From CAYJSJ01 sp964373065 (GTDB taxonomy: Bacteria; Patescibacteriota; Gracilibacteria; Peribacterales; Peribacteraceae), in assembly GCA_964373065.1 (NCBI GenBank), contig CAYJSJ010000010.1, positions 1 to 38,488 of the forward strand: a DNA stretch of 38,488 nucleotides. Reading direction: 5' to 3'. Below, one piece after another: positions 9,258 to 15,990 of this stretch. The translations under genes were made by a program, and so were the position numbers. Under the pieces are notes generated by a model. The model was not told where the DNA came from, made no database searches, and saw only the letters and a program-made list of their open reading frames with translations. The stretch's first letter is position 1, and each line of letters begins with the position of its first letter.

Positions 9258-9473
9258 ATGGGTTCTCCCGCTCTCTGTAAAGGTTGTTTCTGGCTCGTCA
9301 TGATCGGCGCCCTCAACTGGGGCCTCGTCGGCATCGGCGATTTCGTCGGTCAAAACTTAAACGTCGTCAATCTCGTGCTCGGCAGCTGGCCGATGTTGGA
9401 ATCTGTCGTGTACGTGCTCATCGGACTTGCAGCAGCCTGCAAGCTCGCTAAAAGCGGCAAGTGCAGTGTGTAA
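9258..9473 (+). CDS. DUF378 small membrane protein
   Basis: A 71-residue integral membrane protein matching DUF378 (YuzA type). The diagnostic stretch is GALNWGLVGIGDFVGQNLNVV followed by a second membrane segment ESVVYVLIGLAAACKLA. Function is unknown across the family. Two cysteines flank the first helix (ALCKGCFWL). The ATG at 9258 is chosen because the family begins a few residues before the first helix; the open frame upstream overlaps the helicase promoter and is not conserved. Monocistronic, with its own promoter and a terminator right after the stop. Confidence 0.8.
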   Translation: MGSPALCKGCFWLVMIGALNWGLVGIGDFVGQNLNVVNLVLGSWPMLESVVYVLIGLAAACKLAKSGKCSV

Positions 9474-9491
9474 TTCAGGATACTTCGAAAC

Positions 9492-9519
9492 ATCCCTGTC
9501 TCGTATGGCGGGGGTTTTT
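9492..9519 (+). terminator. Probable intrinsic terminator of the DUF378 gene
   Basis: ATCCCTGTC (9492-9500) can pair with GGCGGGGGT (9507-9515) over 9 bp with three G-T pairs and a 6-base loop, followed by TTTT. It touches the stop codon of the converging rpoD. Confidence 0.5.
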
Positions 9520-11004
9520 CTATGCAGCTAAACGTTTTCCACCGCTTTCCTCGTGCACATCGGCATTGCGCTTCATGTCTTCCTCCAGCATCCGCATGAA
9601 GTCCACGTACGAAGCGCCTGACCGTGTCGTTTCGCCTTCGATCTTGGTGGAAGAGGAAAAACCGACGCGCTTGGGGGCACCGCCGTGCTCGCGAATGGTC
9701 ATGGAGCGCGGGTGGTCACGCATCTTCTGCAGCACCTTCGCCTCGATCTGACGGATGCGCTCGCGCGTGACGCCGAATTCCTTCCCGACTTCCTCCAGGG
9801 TATGTCCTATGCCGTCTTTCAATCCGAAACGCATCTCGATGATCTTGCGTTCGCGGGGCGTCAGAAATTCGAGCATTGCATGCACATTCTCCTTCCGGAG
9901 TTGCCGGTTTGTCGCTTCGAAGGGATTCACCGCCTCTTCATCCTCTATGAAATCCCCGAGCTTACTGTCTTCTTCTGATCCGACTGGCGACTCGAGCGAG
10001 ATAATATCTTGGCTGATCTTTTGGATGTGGCGTACTTTCTTGATATCCATCTCCATTTCCACGGAGAGTTCTTCGACCGTAGGCTCACGACCGAGCTCCT
10101 GAACAAGCCTGCGCTGCGTATGCGTCAATTTGTTGATGGTCTCGACCATATGGACGGGGATGCGGATGGTGCGCGCTTGGTCTGCTATGGCACGCGTGAT
10201 CGCTTGGCGAATCCACCACGTGGCGTAGGTCGAAAACTTAAACCCGCGTTCGGGATCGAATTTCTCGACGGCGCGGAAGAGGCCGATGTTGCCTTCCTGA
10301 ATAAGGTCGAGGAAGGAAAGCCCGCGTCCGATGTACTTCTTTGCTATGGAAACGACGAGGCGCAAGTTCGCCTCCGCAAGCTGCTGCTTTGCGGATGCGT
10401 CCCCCTTGCGAATACGGCGTGCGAGCTCCACTTCTTTCTTGGCATCGATCAACGGTACCCGCCCGATTTCACTTAAGTACATACGCACGGAGTCGTTACT
10501 GATTTCCAGAAGATCCACTTCTCGTTCGCGCTTCCTCCTGCCGCGCACCTCGTTGCTGGATTCCTTGTCTTTTTCCATAGCGATGCCTGCAGTCGCCACT
10601 ACGTCCATGATATCTTCCTCGTCATCCATCTGCGTTACGGTGGACGCTTCCTCTTCGTCATCGCTATCCGCATCTGTGTCTGCATCGTCTTCCTCCTCTT
10701 CTGCGGAGATATCGGAAAGGTCCTCAGTCGGCTCCGGAATGGTGAGCCCTCCTTTATGTTTCTTTTCCCAAATCAACGCATCTTTGACATCGATCACTTG
10801 GATTCCTAGATTGACGAGCAACGAATAGACATCATCAAGGAGATCCACGTTCTCTTCTGCATTGGGGACTACGGCCATGATTTCTTGGTGCGTGACGTAG
10901 CGCTGCTCCCGCCCCTTTTTTATGAGATGCCGTACTGCTTCCGGAAGATTTTTTAAATCGTCGTCCGTCGGCTGCGAGATGAATTTTCGCGGATGCGAGG
11001 CCAT
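9520..11004 (-). CDS. rpoD: RNA polymerase primary sigma factor RpoD/SigA
   Basis: A 494-residue primary sigma factor. An N-terminal region 1.1-like domain (about residues 1-90) leads to an acidic linker (EEEEDDADTDADSDDEEE). Region 1.2 is DSVRMYLSEIGRVPLIDAK. Region 2 contains ANLRLVVSIAKKYIGRGLSF, DLIQEGNIGLFRAVEKFD and STYATWWIRQAITRA (the -10 reader). Region 3 is IRIPVHMVETINKL and region 4 is ERKIIEMRFGL with the helix-turn-helix TLEEVGKEFGVTRERIRQIE (-35 reader). After the usual end (KMRDHPRS) there is an unusual extra tail of roughly 55 residues ending GGKRLAA. It lies 63 bases downstream of dnaG in the same direction, the conserved macromolecular-synthesis order, but also has its own promoter. 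Confidence 0.95.
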   Translation of the reverse strand: MASHPRKFISQPTDDDLKNLPEAVRHLIKKGREQRYVTHQEIMAVVPNAEENVDLLDDVYSLLVNLGIQVIDVKDALIWEKKHKGGLTIPEPTEDLSDISAEEEEDDADTDADSDDEEEASTVTQMDDEEDIMDVVATAGIAMEKDKESSNEVRGRRKREREVDLLEISNDSVRMYLSEIGRVPLIDAKKEVELARRIRKGDASAKQQLAEANLRLVVSIAKKYIGRGLSFLDLIQEGNIGLFRAVEKFDPERGFKFSTYATWWIRQAITRAIADQARTIRIPVHMVETINKLTHTQRRLVQELGREPTVEELSVEMEMDIKKVRHIQKISQDIISLESPVGSEEDSKLGDFIEDEEAVNPFEATNRQLRKENVHAMLEFLTPRERKIIEMRFGLKDGIGHTLEEVGKEFGVTRERIRQIEAKVLQKMRDHPRSMTIREHGGAPKRVGFSSSTKIEGETTRSGASYVDFMRMLEEDMKRNADVHEESGGKRLAA

Positions 11005-11011
11005 GGCAGGC

Positions 11012-11039
11012 AGTATAGGGAAAGAAAGCCGTTTTCCAA
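11012..11039 (-). promoter_or_regulatory. Promoter of rpoD, leaderless arrangement
   Basis: On the minus strand TTGGAA (11034-11039), a 16-base spacer and TATACT (11012-11017). The -10 ends 7 bases before the ATG at 11004, so the transcript would begin at or one base before the start codon. It sits in the dnaG-rpoD gap. Confidence 0.6.
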
Positions 11040-11067
11040 GGGATTTGTGGGAGTTTGGCCATGCCGA

Positions 11068-12834
11068 TTACCGCGCTGCCATCTTGGCGAGCTTGAGTAC
11101 CTGCTCAAACTGCGTCGAGAGACGCGATTCTTCCGCTACATTGCCGTCCTGCCGCGCAGAGCGCAGCTTATCTGCAATGTCGACTTGCTTCCTTCGCAGG
11201 AATTCCCGATTACTCATGGCGCAATTTTTATGCACTTCTCGTGCGGCCATCGACTCACTCCAATCGGAAAATCCGTGATGTTCGCAAAAAAGCAGGAGGA
11301 TGGAAGCGCGTTCCGCGTACTCTGCAGGTAACATAAGTGCATCGATCGTCCCGCGCTGCATTCCGGGCATCGCCTTCAAGGCCTGGTACAGGCAGGCGGC
11401 AAACGGATCATCGGGCTCTATGAGCTCGCCCAAGAGGTGATGCAGATTCGGAAACATGAGCAAGATGCCGAGCGCAATTTCTGCGCAGGTAAACGCATCT
11501 CGCTGAGGTGCACCGGAAGACTCTGCATGTGAATTACTGTGCAATGCCGGCACATCGCAGAGCTTTTGGATGTCTTCTTGGAGGGCGACCTCGGTGGTGG
11601 AAAACATTGCAGCGACGAGAGAAAGGTAGTGTCCCCGCTCCACCGATGACGGCAGCGCCTTCAAGAGCGGCAATATACGCTTAAGGGCGGAACGTTTTCC
11701 CTCAGCTGAAACTATGTCTCCTGCTTTCAGCATTCGAAGAACGATGTCGAGGTACGGTTTGCCCCCAGCCATGAAGAGCGCCTTCACTGCCTCCGGATCC
11801 TTGGCTGCCGCCTCGTCGGGGTCCTTCTCCGCAAGCTCCACGGCATGCACCGAGAGTTCCTGTTCCGAGCAGAGGAAAAACGCCCGCTCCGCCGCTTCGC
11901 GTCCCGCGCGGTCTTGGTCCAGACAGAGCACCACCGTCTCTGCGTACCGCTTGATAATCTTCACGTGCTTCTCTGTAAGTGCGGTTCCGCTGACGGCTAC
12001 GACGTTTTCTATGCCGATGCGATTGCACGCAAGCACATCAAAGTACCCTTCAACGAGGACTATTTTCTTCTCTTTGCGTATCGATTCCTTGGCGAGCGTA
12101 AGACCGTAGAGAACGGAGGATTTATCGTAGAGAGGAGACTCTCCGGAATTGATGTACTTGGCATCGTCTTCAGCGAGCGTTCTTCCTCCAAATCCGACAA
12201 TGAGTCCGCTTCCGTCATCGATCGGGAACATCAACCTGTTTCGAAATCTGTCATAGATTTTTTGGTCATGCAGATCCTTCTGGATCCCAAGGCTCGCGTC
12301 CACGATCTCTTTGCGACTGAAACCCGCCTTGAGCAGATGCTGGTAGGTATCGCTGAAGGAATCCGGTGCAAGCCCGAGGGAAAACTGTTCACACTGCTCC
12401 GGAGGTACGCCACGCTGTTGAAGATACTGCATCCCCGATGCGCTTGCCTTGAGATGATCTGCATAAAACTTCCTCGCTTCTTCCAGGCATTCGCGCAATC
12501 GCTGCTTATGATCTTTTTGCACGGGAGTTTCTGTACGGAGCCCCTCTATGGCGACACCTGTCCTCTGGCCGAGATCACTGAGTGCCTGACGAAAGTCCAC
12601 TCCTTCGATCTTCTGATAGAAGCTGAAGACGTCGCCACCGCTACTGCATGCAAAGCAGTACGCGATGCCCTTATCGGGAGAGACCTGCATGCTCGGATGC
12701 GTGTCATTGTGGAACGGGCAAACGCACACAAATCCCCTTCCCTTCTTTTTGAGAGCACAGTATTGGCCTACGAGTTCCTCGATCGGCAGCCGGGATTTGA
12801 TTTCGGAAACGCAATCCATATGAAAATTGAACAT
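11068..12834 (-). CDS. dnaG: DNA primase DnaG
   Basis: A 588-residue primase that lays RNA primers at the replication fork. The N-terminal CHC2 zinc ribbon has C39, H42, C60 and C63 (CPFHNDTHPSMQ then YCFACSSGGD). The catalytic core includes YLQQRGVPPEQCEQFSLG and RNRLMFPIDDGSGLIVGFGGR. The TOPRIM fold is IVLVEGYFDVLA (near residue 257), AVSGTALTEKHVK and CLDQDRAGREAA. The C-terminal part (about 420-588) is the helical helicase-binding region. Complete in length for the family. The gene is upstream of rpoD in one transcription unit; upstream of it lie heptanucleotide repeats and the rsmF-like gene. Confidence 0.95.
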   Translation of the reverse strand: MFNFHMDCVSEIKSRLPIEELVGQYCALKKKGRGFVCVCPFHNDTHPSMQVSPDKGIAYCFACSSGGDVFSFYQKIEGVDFRQALSDLGQRTGVAIEGLRTETPVQKDHKQRLRECLEEARKFYADHLKASASGMQYLQQRGVPPEQCEQFSLGLAPDSFSDTYQHLLKAGFSRKEIVDASLGIQKDLHDQKIYDRFRNRLMFPIDDGSGLIVGFGGRTLAEDDAKYINSGESPLYDKSSVLYGLTLAKESIRKEKKIVLVEGYFDVLACNRIGIENVVAVSGTALTEKHVKIIKRYAETVVLCLDQDRAGREAAERAFFLCSEQELSVHAVELAEKDPDEAAAKDPEAVKALFMAGGKPYLDIVLRMLKAGDIVSAEGKRSALKRILPLLKALPSSVERGHYLSLVAAMFSTTEVALQEDIQKLCDVPALHSNSHAESSGAPQRDAFTCAEIALGILLMFPNLHHLLGELIEPDDPFAACLYQALKAMPGMQRGTIDALMLPAEYAERASILLLFCEHHGFSDWSESMAAREVHKNCAMSNREFLRRKQVDIADKLRSARQDGNVAEESRLSTQFEQVLKLAKMAAR

Positions 12835-12849
12835 GACTGTGGATGTCTA

Positions 12850-12877
12850 TTATCCACTATCCGTTCTCCGTTATCCA
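12850..12877. repeat. Heptanucleotide repeats between dnaG and the rsmF-like gene
   Basis: Four consecutive 7-base units TTATCCA, CTATCCG, TTCTCCG, TTATCCA. The last unit contains the stop codon of the rsmF-like gene. Same period as the 27449-27574 array and the in-frame tract in leuS. Confidence 0.6.
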
Positions 12878-14484
12878 CCACTCAATATCTGTACCATCCA
12901 TCGGGGCAATTGATTTTTGAGAACGCCGTCTTTTGCCCTTCCTCTTCCTACGCTAAAGCCTTTGTATCGGAGTAAGACATGGCCGAAAACATCGTGTGAA
13001 CACCCAGAGTCCCCGCCCCGCGTCAGGAGTTTCCATTGCGCATCGTCAAGATCGACGACATTGATCGTTGCCAAGTGCCCGCGGAGTGTCACCGCATCAT
13101 GATCGAGAATCAGCGGTGCTTCGGTGAGCGTTCTTCCAAATGGCAAGCCGATGGTGAAATGCCGGGCGGGAAGCGGGAAGCTAAGCGCCTCCTCTGTGGC
13201 GAGGATCAGCCGCTCTTTTTTAAGAAGCAATACCTCGCCTTCATCGAGGAGAGGATTCCCGTAACGCGAAGTAAGGTACGACGCGATGTCTAGGACGCGC
13301 GCATGGGGAAGCTGCGTTTCAGAGCTCCGCACCTTATCATAGTGCCCTGTCTCCTTCGTCGGTGCGGTCTTTCGGAGTACTGCGCAAAAGAATCCTTCCG
13401 TATCGTAGGTTTGGGGCCAGATGCGGAGAAAGGGAAATGGGGAAGTAGGGAAATGGGGAAGTAGGGAAATGGGGAAATGGGATTTCTGTACGAGCATCGA
13501 ATCATCTATTGCCTTCCCTAGTTCGAAAGTTCCCAAGTTCCCTATCTCACGCGGATCAATAACCTCTAGTTGCTCAGGAAATTTCCGCAATATTGCCAAC
13601 ACCACCTCCTCATTTTCCTCGGGAGTCAGCGTACAGGTAGAGTAGACGATCCGGCCGCCGACCTTGGTCGCATGGATAGCCGCTTCCAAGAGCTCGCGTT
13701 GGAGCTTTGCGTTCTTCCCTATCGAGTGCTTTGAGCAATACGTCAGTGCCTGCGCATCTTTGCGCGATGTCCCCTGTCCCGTGCAGGGTGCGTCTATGAG
13801 CACACGGTCGAACCGCTCCGTCATGTGTTTGGCAAACCACTGCCCGACTTTTTTCGTCACGATTGCATTGGTGACGCCCGAGCGATGGAGAGCAGTCACG
13901 AGGGTTGCCAGACGGCGTTCCTGCATGTCGTTACACACGAGCACCCCGCGTCCCCGGAGCTTCGCTGCGATCTGTGTTGATTTGCTGCCGGGCGCCGCCG
14001 CCATGTCCAGAATCGCTTCGCCTTGCTGCGGGTCCAGTAATGCTACGGGGAGCATGCTGCTTGCCTCCTGCATGTAGGTCGCGCCGAGCATGTGGAGAAG
14101 ATCCTTCCCCAGTGCTTCGCTTCTATCATCCCTCTCGATAAAAAATCCTTCGCTGCACCACATAACAGGCTCGATCTTCCACTCTTTTTTAAGGGCATAT
14201 GCGCGGAAGTCCTCTACCGGGAGCTTGAGAGTATTGATGCGAAGGCACTTCCTGAGCGGCTTTTCGCTGAATTGCTTGAGAAGTGCAACATCGGTAAAGC
14301 CTGCGTAGCGGTCGAAAGGGTGTTGTATGGAAGCGTGGAAAGTACCGAGAGCGTACCACTTGCGCTCGTACAAAGAACATCTAGAATCGTAGCCAAGTTC
14401 ACCGTTACAGACCGCATTCGCCCCTCTCCAAGCGCAAAGGTGAAGGGGTATAACAGGGTATAAGATGGAAACTCTGGTTGACAT
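12871..14484 (-). CDS. RsmF/NOP2-type RNA cytosine-C5 methyltransferase with in-frame repeat insertions
   Basis: A 537-residue SAM-dependent enzyme of the Nol1/Nop2/Sun group that makes 5-methylcytosine in rRNA or tRNA. The N-terminal module includes PLRKCLRINTLKLP. The SAM motif is ILDMAAAPGSKSTQIAA, motif IV is LIDAPCTGQGTSRKD with the release cysteine (near residue 232) and motif VI is VYSTCTLTPEENEEV with the nucleophilic cysteine (near 283). The conserved RIWPQTYDTEGFF is split from DDSML by about 17 extra residues (VQKSHFPISLLPHFPTS...) encoded by octanucleotide repeats, and a second octamer tract encodes GNLGTFEL just before. The C-terminal region resembles the RsmF PUA-like tail (YGNPLLDEGEVLLLK, LPFGRTL). 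The true start is uncertain: the first about 55 residues are not family-like. Upstream on the minus strand TATAAT lies at 14521-14526. Confidence 0.85.
   Translation of the reverse strand: MSTRVSILYPVIPLHLCAWRGANAVCNGELGYDSRCSLYERKWYALGTFHASIQHPFDRYAGFTDVALLKQFSEKPLRKCLRINTLKLPVEDFRAYALKKEWKIEPVMWCSEGFFIERDDRSEALGKDLLHMLGATYMQEASSMLPVALLDPQQGEAILDMAAAPGSKSTQIAAKLRGRGVLVCNDMQERRLATLVTALHRSGVTNAIVTKKVGQWFAKHMTERFDRVLIDAPCTGQGTSRKDAQALTYCSKHSIGKNAKLQRELLEAAIHATKVGGRIVYSTCTLTPEENEEVVLAILRKFPEQLEVIDPREIGNLGTFELGKAIDDSMLVQKSHFPISLLPHFPTSPFPFLRIWPQTYDTEGFFCAVLRKTAPTKETGHYDKVRSSETQLPHARVLDIASYLTSRYGNPLLDEGEVLLLKKERLILATEEALSFPLPARHFTIGLPFGRTLTEAPLILDHDAVTLRGHLATINVVDLDDAQWKLLTRGGDSGCSHDVFGHVLLRYKGFSVGRGRAKDGVLKNQLPRWMVQILSGG
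13432..13479. repeat. Six octanucleotide repeats inside the rsmF-like coding region
   Basis: Units GGGAAATG, GGGAAGTA, GGGAAATG, GGGAAGTA, GGGAAATG, GGGAAATG on the plus strand. The tract is 48 bases, a multiple of three, and stays open in the gene's frame. GGGAAATGGGGAA recurs at 38476-38488. Confidence 0.85.
13520..13543. repeat. Three octanucleotide repeats in the rsmF-like gene
   Basis: AGTTCGAA, AGTTCCCA, AGTTCCCT in tandem, encoding GNLGTFEL on the minus strand. Degenerate, about 36 bases from the larger octamer tract. Confidence 0.5.
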
Positions 14485-14491
14485 TCCTCAT
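14470..14491. repeat. 22-bp direct repeat, copy 1 (promoter module)
   Basis: Identical to 14994-15015. It contains the -35 hexamer TTGACA of the promoter for the gene at 14517. The sequence overlaps the first codons of the divergent rsmF-like frame. Confidence 0.85.
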
Positions 14492-14507
14492 ACTCTGAAG
14501 CTACATT
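14478..14507 (+). promoter_or_regulatory. Promoter of the 162-residue islet gene
   Basis: TTGACA (14478-14483), an 18-base spacer and TACATT (14502-14507), ending 9 bases before the ATG at 14517. The geometry is the same as that of the promoter at 15002-15031. Confidence 0.6.
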
Positions 14508-14516
14508 CTTTTCTCT

Positions 14517-15005
14517 ATGCATTATAGCGAAAAATACAGCGGGTTTCATGAAGAATACCTCCCAAGCGAGCATGGGCAGGCAAAGGTGTTTCATGCTCCA
14601 AAAAGCCAGTACCTTGACCCTGGTGACCCACATGCATATGACGTGCATATCACGGTGCTCCAAGGACCGCTTCATGAAGGAAAGGCTATAGACCCGGATA
14701 TGCAGGAACACACCGTTGAAATTAAGATTGCGCCATCGCAAGTAACACATACTGAATCTTCAGGGGTACATTTTGTAGTGCGAGGATGCACTCTCGATTA
14801 CGCACATATAATCCGAGTTGTCTGTGAAAACACAGATAATCTTGCTCCAACCAACCTCTACGCTGCGATCGAAACGGTATTGAGGGAAGGTAAATACGAG
14901 TATGCGAATGATCCCGGGCAATCAGGAATAATATTCCACGAGACCCGTGATGCAATTATAAAGGAAATACCGCGCACAGTGCTGACATTGGGTAACTCTG
15001 GTTGA
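14517..15005 (+). CDS. Hypothetical protein, first gene of the islet
   Basis: A 162-residue soluble protein of no family I recognise. It opens MHYSEKYSGFHEEYLP and is rich in His, Glu and Tyr; the middle (EHTVEIKIAPSQVTHTE, GVHFVVRGCTL) looks like alternating beta strands. No signal peptide or membrane segment. The ATG at 14517 is supported by the promoter 9 bases upstream. Its 3' end carries the second copy of the 22-bp promoter repeat, so the next gene's promoter begins inside its last codons. Confidence 0.55.
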   Translation: MHYSEKYSGFHEEYLPSEHGQAKVFHAPKSQYLDPGDPHAYDVHITVLQGPLHEGKAIDPDMQEHTVEIKIAPSQVTHTESSGVHFVVRGCTLDYAHIIRVVCENTDNLAPTNLYAAIETVLREGKYEYANDPGQSGIIFHETRDAIIKEIPRTVLTLGNSG

Positions 15006-15015
15006 CATTCCTCAT
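14994..15015. repeat. 22-bp direct repeat, copy 2 (promoter module)
   Basis: Exact copy of 14470-14491, carrying TTGACA of the promoter for the gene at 15041. Flanking sequence on both sides differs between copies. Confidence 0.85.
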
Positions 15016-15031
15016 CAACAGAGAATAACAT
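15002..15031 (+). promoter_or_regulatory. Promoter of the helix-turn-helix islet gene
   Basis: TTGACA (15002-15007), an 18-base spacer and TAACAT (15026-15031), 9 bases before the ATG at 15041. Spacer length and distance to the start codon match the 14478-14507 promoter exactly. Confidence 0.6.
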
Positions 15032-15040
15032 TTGACCCCT

Positions 15041-15571
15041 ATGGATGAAACAATTCCCCCAAAGATCGAAGACACTAATCCTTCTCCGGTAGAGCTATTG
15101 GACGAGGAAATAATACTAAGTCGTCTATCGGAGTATTCCTTCACAACAGGAGAGGCTGCTACATGCTGCATGGTATCTCAACAGATTATTATTCGTTGCT
15201 TTGATGCAGGGTTATTGAAAGGATTTCGCGTACCTAACTCGCTATTCAGAAAAATTCCAGGGGACGGACTCTATCGATTCATAAAGGAGAACGGAATTCC
15301 TAAAACAGCACTTATCAAGATACTTTATAAGAAAATCAATAACGACCGAATTCGAAATGGCGACGAGCATGCAAAAAAAGTGGAAGACACTGGGGAAATT
15401 AACCGTCTGCAAAATGAGATTAGGGGCTTAACGCAGCAAAACATTGCACTGAATGAAAGAATCACCAAATTGCTTCAGTCCAATGATAGGAAGGACACCT
15501 TTATTTCAGAAGTGGAGCAGTCTCTCGCTGGATTGGATCCGGATCACCACATTGATTTCCATGGAGCATAA
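15041..15571 (+). CDS. Excisionase/MerR-like helix-turn-helix protein with coiled coil
   Basis: A 176-residue putative regulator. Residues about 31-85 (YSFTTGEAATCCMVSQQIII, RCFDAGLLKGFRVPNSLFRK, IPGDGLYRFIKENGIP) match the excisionase/BldC type of winged helix-turn-helix: the TGEAA helix, SQQ recognition helix, G-x-L-K-G wing and the R-K-I-P-x-x-x-L-x-x-F-x-x-x-x-x-I-P end. Residues about 115-155 (EINRLQNEIRGLTQQNIALN...) look like a coiled coil for dimerisation. An in-frame TTG at 15032 would add three residues, but the ATG at 15041 fits the promoter. It overlaps the next gene by 11 bases. It may control the duplicated promoters; that is inference. Confidence 0.65.
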   Translation: MDETIPPKIEDTNPSPVELLDEEIILSRLSEYSFTTGEAATCCMVSQQIIIRCFDAGLLKGFRVPNSLFRKIPGDGLYRFIKENGIPKTALIKILYKKINNDRIRNGDEHAKKVEDTGEINRLQNEIRGLTQQNIALNERITKLLQSNDRKDTFISEVEQSLAGLDPDHHIDFHGA

Positions 15572-15980
15572 CGCAGACCAGCCAACGGATTCGACATTCG
15601 CACGTGAAAACGTGAGGATGAACAAAACATACAAGCAAGAGGCGAGCATTGAACGCGAGTGGATACGCCGCGTCAAAGGTCTTCTGCAGTTTGCTGATAC
15701 CAGGTTACGATGCAGGGAATGCACCCCTGTGATTCAATCCATTATTGCAATGCATAAAAGCATACTGGACGATCTTGCCACGATCGGTAATGCCGCATAT
15801 GCGGAGATGGTGAATGACCCAGACGTTGCCTATATGGAAGCCCTTGCCGATAGAAGGCTATCAGATCTCATTATCCAATTCGAGGAACTTATCCACACGC
15901 TTATGACGCAGCGGGGATCCAAACCTCCGCTCTGGCAGATCAGAGACACGTACCATAATATTACCCGTGGGCAGAAATAG
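15561..15980 (+). CDS. Hypothetical helical protein, third gene of the islet
   Basis: A 139-residue, mostly helical soluble protein starting MEHNADQPTDST. Unrecognised family. A CRECTP segment (LRCRECTPVIQSIIAMH) gives two cysteines three apart, too few for a zinc site alone. The ATG at 15561 lies within the last codons of the helix-turn-helix gene (11-base overlap), which suggests translational coupling and a shared task. It converges on leuS with a 10-base gap. Confidence 0.5.
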   Translation: MEHNADQPTDSTFARENVRMNKTYKQEASIEREWIRRVKGLLQFADTRLRCRECTPVIQSIIAMHKSILDDLATIGNAAYAEMVNDPDVAYMEALADRRLSDLIIQFEELIHTLMTQRGSKPPLWQIRDTYHNITRGQK

Positions 15981-15990
15981 AAGAGCGCGC

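Noticed and set aside
11845..12975. 376-residue plus-strand frame opposite dnaG
   Set aside because: Covers the DnaG zinc ribbon and TOPRIM codons in antisense; no motif of its own.
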